Source: Streptomyces sp. NBC_01335 (GTDB lineage Bacteria; Actinomycetota; Actinomycetes; Streptomycetales; Streptomycetaceae). From it: DNA of 64,000 nt. Position numbers and translations under genes: made by a program. Position 1 is the first letter of the stretch. Each line of letters opens with the position of its first letter. The notes under the pieces were generated by a model. The model was not told where the DNA came from. It saw only the letters and a list, made by a program, of their open reading frames with translations, and made no database searches. The stretch is from the NCBI RefSeq assembly GCF_035953295.1, contig NZ_CP108370.1, positions 1,116,001 through 1,180,000 of the forward strand, given 5' to 3'. Shown here in pieces: positions 54,249 through 64,000 of this stretch.

Positions 54249-55940
54249 TCAGTCCTCCGGCAGTTCCACCGGGGCGATCTCGTCGAAGAGGTCGCCGGGG
54301 CCCGGGTTGGCCGGGTCGGTGGAGCCGCCGAACTGGGTCATCACGCCCCAGACGGCGTTCAGCGCGGTCTGCACGGCGCCCTCCGCCCAGCCGGCGGTCC
54401 AGGAGATGTCGTCGCCGGCCAGGAAGATCCCCCGCTTGTCGGCGGGCAGCCGGTCCTGCATGAAGTGGGTGAACAGCCGCCGCTGGTAGCGGTAGTGGCC
54501 GGGCAGGTTCGCCTTGAACGCGCCCATGAAACAGGGCTCGTTCTCCCAGGAGACGGTCACCGGGTTGCCGATGACGTGCTTGCGGATGTCGACGTTCGGA
54601 TAGATCTCGCCGAGCGATTTCAGCATGACGTCCATGCGCTCGTTCGGGGAGAGCGGCAGCCACTTCAGGCTGTCGTCGCACCAGGTGTACGAGAGGCAGA
54701 TGACGGCCGGCTTGTCGGGCCCGTCGTCCAGCAGGTACGTGCCCCGGGTCATCCGGTCGGTCAGCGTCATCGACATGGCGTCGCGGCCGGTGGTCTCGTC
54801 CTTGTCCAGCCAGAACGGGCGGTCGACCGGGACGAACAGCTTGGACGACTCCATGTAGTGGGTGCGCTCCATCGCCGTCCAGTGGTCGATCGGGAAGAGC
54901 TCGTCGTCGCAGGCGATCTTGGAGAGCAGCAGCCAGGACTGCCCGGTGAAGACGACGGCGCGGTAGGTGCGGATGTCGCCGTCCGCGTCGGTGACCGTGA
55001 CGCGGTTGCCCGCGGTGCGGTCGAGCCGGGTGACGGCGGGCCGGGGGTCGCCGCCGTGCAGGGAGGAGAGCGAGGTGCCGGGCGGCCAGTGGACCATCTT
55101 CGCCGGTTCGCGGTCCCACAGGCGCAGCGGCAGTTGCTGGCTGCCTCCGACGATCCCCCGGTGGTGGTCGTCGGCCTCGGTGTAGACGACCCGCAGGATC
55201 TCCAGGATGGAGTTGGGGAAGTCGGTGTCCCAGCCTCCGGTGCCGAAGCCGACCTGGCCGAAGATCTCGCGGTGGCGGAAGGACCTGAAGGCGTCCGAGG
55301 CGCACAGGAAGCCGTAGAAGGTCTGGTTGTCGAGCTGTTCGACGAGCCGGGCCCAGATCTCGCGGATGCGTGGCACGTCCCGTTCGCGCAGGGCCCGGTT
55401 CATGTCGGAGAAGTCGGCGCCCTCCTCCAGGCAGGTGTTCCAGGCGTCCATCACGTCGCGGTAGACCTGGGGCAGGTCGTCGATGGTGCGCGCGTAGTGC
55501 GACTCGCCCTTGAGGTCCACGACGGTCGAGGGGGTCGTCGGGGAGAGCGGGTTGGGGAACGGCCGGGTCTCCAGGCCGGCCAGGTCGATGTAGTGCTGGA
55601 GCGCGGTGGAGGACGGCGGGAACCGCATCGCGCCCATCTCGGCGGTGAGCGACGGGTCGCAGCCGTCGAAGCCCACGGTCCGCAGTCGGCCGCCGATCCG
55701 GTCGGCCTCGTAGAGGACGGGGCGCAGGCCCATCTTCATCAGCTCGTAGGCGGTGACGATGCCGGAGAGGCCGCCGCCGACGACCGCGACCTCCTGCCCG
55801 TGCTCGGTGGCGGGGATCTGGCCGAGTCCCGCGGGGTGGGCGAGGAAGTCGTCGTACGCGTACGGGAAGTCCGGGCCGAACATGGTGATCGGCGGCGCGG
55901 TGTCGGCGTGCGGGACGGCGTTGGGCACCGTGGACGTCAT
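54249..55940 (-). CDS. flavin-containing amine oxidase
   Basis: The 563-residue protein has an FAD Rossmann motif (VAVVGGGLSGIVTAYELMKM then GLRPVLYEADRIGGRL), the following EMGAMRFPPSS and a C-terminal FAD contact GIFLAGDDISWTAGWAEGAV. It resembles L-amino-acid oxidases and tryptophan 2-monooxygenases. A neighbouring nitrilase-type hydrolase would fit a monooxygenase giving an amide that is then hydrolysed. ATG 55940 follows AGGAG at 10 bases. It is the last gene of the cluster. Confidence 0.9.
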   Translation of the reverse strand: MTSTVPNAVPHADTAPPITMFGPDFPYAYDDFLAHPAGLGQIPATEHGQEVAVVGGGLSGIVTAYELMKMGLRPVLYEADRIGGRLRTVGFDGCDPSLTAEMGAMRFPPSSTALQHYIDLAGLETRPFPNPLSPTTPSTVVDLKGESHYARTIDDLPQVYRDVMDAWNTCLEEGADFSDMNRALRERDVPRIREIWARLVEQLDNQTFYGFLCASDAFRSFRHREIFGQVGFGTGGWDTDFPNSILEILRVVYTEADDHHRGIVGGSQQLPLRLWDREPAKMVHWPPGTSLSSLHGGDPRPAVTRLDRTAGNRVTVTDADGDIRTYRAVVFTGQSWLLLSKIACDDELFPIDHWTAMERTHYMESSKLFVPVDRPFWLDKDETTGRDAMSMTLTDRMTRGTYLLDDGPDKPAVICLSYTWCDDSLKWLPLSPNERMDVMLKSLGEIYPNVDIRKHVIGNPVTVSWENEPCFMGAFKANLPGHYRYQRRLFTHFMQDRLPADKRGIFLAGDDISWTAGWAEGAVQTALNAVWGVMTQFGGSTDPANPGPGDLFDEIAPVELPED

Positions 55941-56014
55941 GGGGTACGGACTCCTGGTGGGGACGAGCTGGTGGGGACGAGCGGGCGGGACGAGGAGGCG
56001 GGAGGGGAGGGCCG

Positions 56015-56821
56015 TCAGGCCCGGTGGGTGAGCGGGCCGTACAGCTCCGGGCGGCGGTCGGCGAGGTACGGGTTGGCGGCGCGCGAGGCGGTGAGGAGGG
56101 CGGGGTCCACGTCGCCGGTCACGAGTTCCTCGCCGCGTCCGGCCCGGGCGCGCACCGCGCCGTCGGGGCCGGCCAGGCAGCTCAGCCCGACGAACTCGAA
56201 CTCGCCTTCCGGGCCGGTTCTGTTGACGTAGGCGATGTACATCTGGCTCTCGAAGGCGCGCACCGGCACGACGGACTCCGCGACGAACTGGAAGGGGTGC
56301 ATCTGCGCGGTGGGCACGAGCAGCAGATCGGTGCCCGCGAGGGCGTGCGCCCGTACGTTCTCGGGGAACTCGACGTCGTAGCAGACCAGCAATCCGACGC
56401 GGAGGCCGCCGAGTTCGGCCTGGACGACGGCCCGCTCCCCGGGGGTGAACCAGGTGTGCTCGAACGCTCCGAAGAGGTGGGTCTTGCGGTAGTGGGCGAG
56501 GGGGGTGCCGTCGGCGCCGATGAGCTGGGTGGCGTTGTGGATCACCTCGCCCGCGCGCTCCGGGTAGCCGTACAGGACGGCGATCCCGTGCCGGGCGGCG
56601 AGCGCGGCGACGGCCCGGGCGCCGGGTCCGTCGAAGGGTTCGGCCAGGCGGGGCACGGCGTCGCCGAGCGCGTAGCCGGTGAGGTACAGCTCGGAGGTCA
56701 CCAGCAGCCGGGCCCCGTCGGCGGCGGCGCGCGCGGCGGCGGCGTCGAGGGCTTCGAGATTCGCCGTCACGTCTCCGGGGGTTCCGGAGCTCTGGAACAG
56801 GGCGGTACGCAACGACGGCAT
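56015..56821 (-). CDS. carbon-nitrogen hydrolase (nitrilase superfamily)
   Basis: The 268-residue protein shows the catalytic triad of the superfamily: Glu in LLVTSELYLTGYALGD, Lys in AHYRKTHLFGAFEHTWFTPG and Cys in VGLLVCYDVEFPENVRAHAL. Most relatives are amidases. It lies 74 bases before the amine oxidase in the same direction, so it probably acts on the oxidase product. The substrate is not known. Confidence 0.92.
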   Translation of the reverse strand: MPSLRTALFQSSGTPGDVTANLEALDAAAARAAADGARLLVTSELYLTGYALGDAVPRLAEPFDGPGARAVAALAARHGIAVLYGYPERAGEVIHNATQLIGADGTPLAHYRKTHLFGAFEHTWFTPGERAVVQAELGGLRVGLLVCYDVEFPENVRAHALAGTDLLLVPTAQMHPFQFVAESVVPVRAFESQMYIAYVNRTGPEGEFEFVGLSCLAGPDGAVRARAGRGEELVTGDVDPALLTASRAANPYLADRRPELYGPLTHRA

Positions 56822-57045
56822 GGCTGACCTCGGGCGGGGCGGCGGGGGACGTATCCGAAGGTACGTTTCGCGCACACCCCCGACAAGGCGCGAGTGTTGC
56901 GCACCGACCGTCGATCCGTTGCGTCCTCAAGCCCTTCGGCGGCGATTCGTTGCGCGTGGGCGTCGCCGCAGGTCAGGAAGGTGATCCAGGTCTCAGCCGG
57001 GGGCCGGTTCGGCGTCCGCCGGCCCTCGCCCGCCGTTGGCGGCTC

Positions 57046-57504
57046 TCACTCGGCGGGCGGGCCGGACACGTACCGGCGGACCAGCGGGGAGAGCACCAGG
57101 ACCGACTTCGTCCGCTCCACGTAGGGCTCGCTCGCGATGCGTTCGAGCACCTGCTCGAAGTGGCGCATGTCCGCCGCGAAGACCTGGACGACGGCGTCCG
57201 CCTCGCCGGTGACGGTGGAGGCGGAGGCGATCTCGGGGTAGCGGGAGAGCCCGCTCCTGATCGCCTCGGGAGAGGTGTTGCGGCTGCAGAAGATCTCGAT
57301 GAACCCCTCGGTCTCCCAGCCCAGTGCGGAGGGGTCGACCCGCACGGTGAACGCGGTGATCGCCCCCTGGTCGCGGAGCCGGTCGACGCGGCGCTTGACG
57401 GCGGGCGCGGACAGGCCGACGAGGGCGCCGATGTCGGCGTAGGAGCGTCGGGCGTCTTCGGCGAGGGCGTGGACGATGCGTTCGTCGAGGTCGTTCAGGC
57501 GCAC
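57046..57504 (-). CDS. Lrp/AsnC-family regulator of the amine-oxidation cluster
   Basis: The 152-residue protein starts VRLNDLDERIVHALAEDARR with a winged helix (GALVGLSAPAVKRRVDRLRD) and has an Lrp ligand-binding domain (about 65-145; EGFIEIFCSRNTSPEAIRSG). GTG 57504 has a weak binding site. It lies between the ALDH and nitrilase genes, all in one direction, and is the probable regulator of both. Confidence 0.92.
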   Translation of the reverse strand: MRLNDLDERIVHALAEDARRSYADIGALVGLSAPAVKRRVDRLRDQGAITAFTVRVDPSALGWETEGFIEIFCSRNTSPEAIRSGLSRYPEIASASTVTGEADAVVQVFAADMRHFEQVLERIASEPYVERTKSVLVLSPLVRRYVSGPPAE

Positions 57505-57535
57505 GTCGGGCGGTTCACTTCTCTGCGAGGGCTGC

Positions 57536-57563
57536 TGCGGGGGCGGCGGTTGCCGCCCCCGCA
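57536..57563 (-). terminator. terminator after ALDH gene
   Basis: A perfect 12-bp stem (57536-57547 against 57552-57563) with loop GGTT lies between the ALDH stop and the Lrp/AsnC start. Repeats of GTCCCGCGAG at 57617-57675 form a further small hairpin just after the ALDH gene. Confidence 0.75.
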
Positions 57564-57677
57564 GTAGACCACGGGCGCCCCTGGCGTCTCTCGTCCGCCA
57601 AGACGCCCACCGCGTGGCGCGGGGATCTCGCGGAACGGTCCCGCGAGCCGGTCCCGCGAGTCTCTCCCGCGAAACCG

Positions 57678-59135
57678 TCAGAAGGGGAACTGCGTGCGGC
57701 CCCGCTGGATCGAGATCCACTTCTGGGTGGTGAAGGAGTCGATCGTCGATTCGCCGTTGAGGCGGCCGAGGCCCGAGTTCTTCACGCCGCCGAACGGGAC
57801 GATGGGCTCGTCGTTCACGGTGCCGTCGTTGATGTGGATCATGCCGGTGTGGATGCGCTGCCCGACGCGCACCCCGCGCTCGATGTCCCCGGTGTGCACG
57901 GCGCCGCTCAGGCCGTACGGGGTGTCGTTGGCGATCCGGACGGCCTCGTCCTCGCCGTCGAAGGGCACGATCAGCGCGACCGGGCCGAAGATCTCCTGCT
58001 GGAGCACGGGCGAGTCGGCGGAGAGGCCGGTGAGCACGGACGGGCCGACCAGGTTGCCGTCCGTGGTGCCCCGCAGCAGCGCGGTGGCGCCCCCGGCGAC
58101 GGTCTGCTCGACCAGCTTGGTGACGGCCTCGGCCTGCGTGGAGTTGATCAGCGGGCCGATCTGGGTGGCCGGGTCGGCCGGGTCGCCGACGGTCAGGGAG
58201 GCGACCTTGGCGACGAACTTCTCGGTGAACTCGGCTTCCACGGACCGGTCGACCAGGATGCGGTTGGCGGCCATGCAGACCTGGCCCTGGTGGACGAAGC
58301 GGCTGAAGACCGCGGCGTCGACGGCGTAGTCGAGGTCGGCGTCGTCCAGGACGATGAGCGCGCTGTTGCCGCCGAGCTCCAGGACGACCCGCTTGAGGTG
58401 CGCGGCGCCGACGGTCGCCACGTGCCGGCCGACCTTGTCCGAGCCGGTGAAGGAGATGACCTGCGGGACGGGGTGCTCCAGCAGGGCGTCGCCGATCTCG
58501 GCGATGTCGGTGACGACGACGTTCAGCAGCCCGGCGGGGAGACCCGCGTCCTCGAAGATCTTGGCGATGAGCGTGCCGCCGACGATCGGGGTGTTCTGGT
58601 GGGGCTTGAGGACGACCGCGTTGCCGAGGGCGAGTGCCGGCGCGACCGACTTCAGGGAGAGCAGGAAGGGGAAGTTGAACGGGCTGATGACACCCACCAC
58701 GCCGACCGGCTCGCGGTAGACGCGGTTCTCCTTGCCCTCGACCGGGGAGGGCAGCAGCTGACCGGTGGGGCGCAGCGCGATCTGCACGGACTCGCGGAGG
58801 AACTCCTTGGCGAGGTGCAGCTCGAAGGCGGCCTTGAGGCGGGTCCCGCCGAGTTCGGCGACGATCGCGTCACCGATCTCGGGCTCGCGCTCCTCCACGA
58901 TCCTCAGCGCCTTCTCCAGCACCCCGCGCCGGGTGTACGCGTTGGTCCCGGCCCACGTCCGCTGGGCGCGCTCGGCGGCGCGGTAGGCCTGGTCCACCTC
59001 TTCGGCCGTGGCGACCGGGATGGAGGCGAGCTTCTCCCCGTCGAACGGGTTGAAGTCGATGATGTCCCAGGAGCCCTTGCCGGGCCGCCACTCGCCGTCG
59101 ATGTACTGGTGGGCCAGGTCAGTGAAGAAGGACAT
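57678..59135 (-). CDS. aldehyde dehydrogenase (NAD(P)+-dependent)
   Basis: The 485-residue protein has the ALDH fold with VGVISPFNFPFLLSLKSVAP, cofactor loop FTGSDKVGRHVATVGAAHLK, catalytic Glu in VVLELGGNSALIVLDDADLD and nucleophile Cys in HQGQVCMAANRILVDRS. The HQGQVC context is typical of benzaldehyde/vanillin-type ALDHs. It could oxidise the aldehyde formed by the amine oxidase of the same cluster. AAGGGA precedes ATG 59135. Confidence 0.94.
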   Translation of the reverse strand: MSFFTDLAHQYIDGEWRPGKGSWDIIDFNPFDGEKLASIPVATAEEVDQAYRAAERAQRTWAGTNAYTRRGVLEKALRIVEEREPEIGDAIVAELGGTRLKAAFELHLAKEFLRESVQIALRPTGQLLPSPVEGKENRVYREPVGVVGVISPFNFPFLLSLKSVAPALALGNAVVLKPHQNTPIVGGTLIAKIFEDAGLPAGLLNVVVTDIAEIGDALLEHPVPQVISFTGSDKVGRHVATVGAAHLKRVVLELGGNSALIVLDDADLDYAVDAAVFSRFVHQGQVCMAANRILVDRSVEAEFTEKFVAKVASLTVGDPADPATQIGPLINSTQAEAVTKLVEQTVAGGATALLRGTTDGNLVGPSVLTGLSADSPVLQQEIFGPVALIVPFDGEDEAVRIANDTPYGLSGAVHTGDIERGVRVGQRIHTGMIHINDGTVNDEPIVPFGGVKNSGLGRLNGESTIDSFTTQKWISIQRGRTQFPF

Positions 59136-59256
59136 GAGATCCCTTACCGCAGAGTGGGCGGGTGACTGAACGGGACTCATATTACTTACGTCACCACGGA
59201 GTTGAAGCAACAGACCGGCCAGGGAGAGGCCTTGACCGGACAGCGCGGGAATGACC

Positions 59257-59289
59257 GTGCCCCCCGCGGTCGATCACCGCGGGGGGCAC
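59257..59289 (-). terminator. terminator after guaB1
   Basis: A perfect 14-bp stem (59257-59270 against 59276-59289) with a 5-base loop lies 33 bases after the guaB1 stop. Confidence 0.85.
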
Positions 59290-59322
59290 AGTCGTTGCTC
59301 GGGCCGGGAGCGACCGGTCGGG

Positions 59323-62164
<2,842 letters not shown>

Positions 62165-62182
62165 GGACCCGGCACCCTCTCG

Positions 62183-62271
62183 ACGGCCAGGAGGCCGGCG
62201 ACCCGTCACCCCGTACACGGCCAGGAGGCCGGCACCCCGTCGCGGGGTGCCGGCCTCCTGGCCGTGTACGG
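62183..62271. terminator. exceptionally long perfect hairpin with a duplicated left arm
   Basis: A perfect 29-bp stem (62211-62239 against 62243-62271) with loop TCG separates the convergent terpene synthase and SorC-type genes. The 17 bases ACGGCCAGGAGGCCGGC of the left arm occur earlier at 62183-62199, so the right arm can pair with either copy. Confidence 0.92.
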
Positions 62272-62279
62272 AGAATCCG

Positions 62280-63305
62280 TCAGCGGCCGTCCGGGTCGGC
62301 CCGCTCCAGGGCGGGCCGGATTCCGGCGGCCGACTCGGTCAGCAGGTACTCGGCGGCCGCCGTGTCCGTCACCAGGCTGGTCACCAGGCCGGAGCGGAGC
62401 ACCGCGCCGATCGCCGCCGCCTTGCGCTGGCCACCCGCGATGGCGACGACCTCGGGGATGCGGCGCAGCCGGTCGGCCTCCACGGTGATGCAGCGCTCGC
62501 CCAGATCACGGCCGACCCGGCGCCCTTCGGCGTCGAAGAGGTGGGCGGACATCTCGGCCGCGACGCCGAGGGAGGCGTAGTGGGAGCGCTCGTCGTCCGA
62601 CAGCATGTCGTGGACGGTGGAGATGCCCGGCTCCCAGGAGCCGATGGAGACCGCGGCGACGGTGACCTTGTCGAAGTAGTCGAAGGCGCGCGCGATCCCC
62701 GTCTGGTTGCGGAGCGCGGCCGCGGTGGCCGGGTCCGGCAGCAGCATCGGGGCGTAGATGGGGTGCGCCTCGCCACCGGAGACCTGTGCGGCCCTGCGGA
62801 CCGCCTCCACCGACCCGCGTTCGGCCGTGCCCGCGTCGTACACGCCGGTCAGCTGGACCACCGTGCACGGCGGCAGCTGGTCGAGCGCCGCGGCCATGTG
62901 GATGGTGGACCGGCCCCAGGCCAGACCGAGGACATCGCCCTCGGTCACCAGCTCGCCGAGCAGATCGGCCGCGACCTCGCCCAGGTTCTCCGGGTCGGGG
63001 GCGTCGTCCTGCTCGTCCGCCGGGGACTCCACGACGACCGCGTGGCGCAGCCCGTACCGGGACCGCAGCGCGTCGGAGCGCTCCGCGTCCAGCTCGGCCG
63101 GCACCCGGATCTCGATGCGTACGAGATCACGCTCGAGGGCCGTCTCCAGGACCCGGGCCACCTTGAAGCGGCTGACGCCGAACTCCTCGGCGATCTGGAT
63201 CTTGGACTTGCCCTCCAGATAGAACCGTCGAGCCATGGCCGCCGCCTGCACGAGCTCCGCGGGGCCCATCCGCATGGCTGACCGACCCGCCGAGATGCCA
63301 GACAC
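62280..63305 (-). CDS. SorC/DeoR-type sugar-binding transcriptional regulator
   Basis: The 341-residue protein has an N-terminal helix-turn-helix (ARRFYLEGKSKIQIAEEFGV then SRFKVARVLETAL) and a SorC sugar-phosphate-binding domain (about 60-335; LGLAWGRSTIHMAAALDQLP, VAAVSIGSWEPGISTVHDML, VVAIAGGQRKAAAIGAVLRS). GTG 63305 is chosen because GAGGAG lies six bases upstream; GTG 63329 is in frame without a site. Position before rpe suggests control by a pentose phosphate, which is inference. Confidence 0.92.
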   Translation of the reverse strand: MSGISAGRSAMRMGPAELVQAAAMARRFYLEGKSKIQIAEEFGVSRFKVARVLETALERDLVRIEIRVPAELDAERSDALRSRYGLRHAVVVESPADEQDDAPDPENLGEVAADLLGELVTEGDVLGLAWGRSTIHMAAALDQLPPCTVVQLTGVYDAGTAERGSVEAVRRAAQVSGGEAHPIYAPMLLPDPATAAALRNQTGIARAFDYFDKVTVAAVSIGSWEPGISTVHDMLSDDERSHYASLGVAAEMSAHLFDAEGRRVGRDLGERCITVEADRLRRIPEVVAIAGGQRKAAAIGAVLRSGLVTSLVTDTAAAEYLLTESAAGIRPALERADPDGR

Positions 63306-63407
63306 CGCGATCTCCTCACTGCTGTTCACATGCCCGCTACGCCGTTCATCCTGTCAGATCCGGCGAACTTGATCGGCCGCGTCGGGCCGCGTTCATCTGC
63401 CCTTGGC

Positions 63408-64000
63408 TCAGTGGCCGCACGCCCAGGGCGCCGCGGCCGTCGCCGCCTGGGCCTTCGCCCGCAGCGCGCGCACCGCCCCGGCCGGGTCGGACGCCCCGTA
63501 CACCGCCGAACCCGCGACGAAGACGTCGGCGCCCGCCTCGGCGCAGCGCTCGATGGTCTCCTCGGAGACCCCGCCGTCGATCTGCAGCCACAGGTCGAGC
63601 CCGTGCTTGGAGATCAGGTCCCGGGTGCGGCGGATCTTCGGCAGCATGATGTCGAGGAACGCCTGCCCGCCGAAGCCCGGTTCCACCGTCATGATGAGCA
63701 GCATGTCGAGCTCGGGGAGCAGGTCCTCGTACGGCTCGATGGGCGTCGCCGGCCTGAGCGCCATCGACGCCCGGGCGCCCTTGGCCCGGATCTCCCGCGC
63801 CAGCCGGACCGGGGCCGCCGCCGCCTCCACGTGGAAGGTGACGGAGCCGGCACCCGCCTCGACGTACTGAGGCGCCCAGCGGTCCGGGTTCTCGATCATG
63901 AGGTGGCAGTCGAGCGGGGTGTCGGTGGCCCGGCTCAGCGACTCCACGATGGGCACACCGAGAGTCAGGTTGGGCACGAAGTGGTTGTCCATCACGTCGA
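63408..64000 (-). CDS. rpe: ribulose-phosphate 3-epimerase (5' end beyond window)
   Basis: The visible C-terminal 197 residues match Rpe, which interconverts ribulose- and xylulose-5-phosphate. Seen are [20 protein letters not shown], the second metal His and substrate site in [47 protein letters not shown] and [16 protein letters not shown]. The N-terminus lies past base 64000. The Ala-rich C-terminal tail is longer than in E. coli. It precedes the SorC-type regulator by about 100 bases. Confidence 0.96.
   Translation of the reverse strand, partial: DVMDNHFVPNLTLGVPIVESLSRATDTPLDCHLMIENPDRWAPQYVEAGAGSVTFHVEAAAAPVRLAREIRAKGARASMALRPATPIEPYEDLLPELDMLLIMTVEPGFGGQAFLDIMLPKIRRTRDLISKHGLDLWLQIDGGVSEETIERCAEAGADVFVAGSAVYGASDPAGAVRALRAKAQAATAAAPWACGH

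Noticed and set aside
54249..56930. A fused hydrolase-amine oxidase of 893 residues
   Set aside because: The upstream part is out of frame with the nitrilase-type gene; ATG 55940 with AGGAG starts a normal-length oxidase.

Overview
The window reads as chromosomal DNA of a Streptomyces species or close relative. It has very high GC with strong third-position GC bias, frequent GTG starts, almost no TTA codons, and GC-rich hairpins at gene ends. The gene order AAA+ ATPase / two CNNM proteins / hisG-hisE / rib genes / ROK regulator / amine oxidase / guaB1 / rpe is one I associate from memory with Streptomyces chromosomes. I ran no database search; all assignments come from reading the sequence and recalled family signatures.

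Layout, 1-8 kb: end of an Lrp/AsnC regulator, two small unknown proteins, an acyl-CoA dehydrogenase, a TetR regulator, a DUF2975 membrane protein coupled to a tiny XRE regulator, a CASTOR/POLLUX-like channel, and an SDR-like protein that lacks its catalytic residues and carries a TTA codon. 8-20 kb: a carbohydrate locus. On the minus strand it runs sugar-binding lipoprotein, two ABC permeases, a small membrane protein, GH29 alpha-L-fucosidase, a membrane-anchored SurA/PrsA-like foldase and a secreted beta-helix protein. Next to it are a LacI regulator and a divergent GH35 beta-galactosidase. Related operator-like palindromes (best copy TGTCATCGATAACA) lie in front of both transcription units. 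20-26 kb: DUF429, a membrane-anchored protein, a SUKH (SMI1/KNR4) immunity-like gene beside an apparent toxin remnant in locally lower GC, a DUF89 phosphatase and a NUDIX hydrolase. 26-34 kb: three secreted plant-cell-wall enzymes (GH10 xylanase, GH48 and GH6 cellulases), all ending in CBM3. A perfect CebR-type box and an unexplained five-copy 30-bp palindromic repeat array precede the first of them.

34-41 kb: a secreted C39-type peptidase, a P-loop kinase, an EccA/CbxX-like AAA+ ATPase and two overlapping CNNM/CorC genes. 41-47.6 kb: an FMN-riboswitch operon ribD-ribE-ribM-ribBA-ribH followed by hisE, hisG and a PH-domain membrane protein, ending at a hairpin with a T-run. 47.7-54 kb: a ROK regulator divergent from an MFS transporter with a palindromic operator between them, an AlkZ-like glycosylase, an NCS2 permease and a DUF5995 protein. 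54-64 kb: an amine-oxidation cluster (ALDH, Lrp/AsnC, nitrilase-type hydrolase, flavin amine oxidase), guaB1, a class I terpene synthase, a SorC-type regulator and the 3' part of rpe.

How it fits together: the 8-34 kb stretch looks like a plant-polysaccharide region. Secreted GH10/GH48/GH6 attack the cellulose-xylan scaffold. The neighbouring LacI locus appears to cut a fucosylated, galactosylated glycan outside the cell (beta-helix protein), import the product (ABC system using a shared ATPase encoded elsewhere) and trim it inside (GH29 and GH35, neither with a signal peptide). The most novel-looking points are the foldase translationally coupled to its likely secreted client and the 30-bp repeat array.
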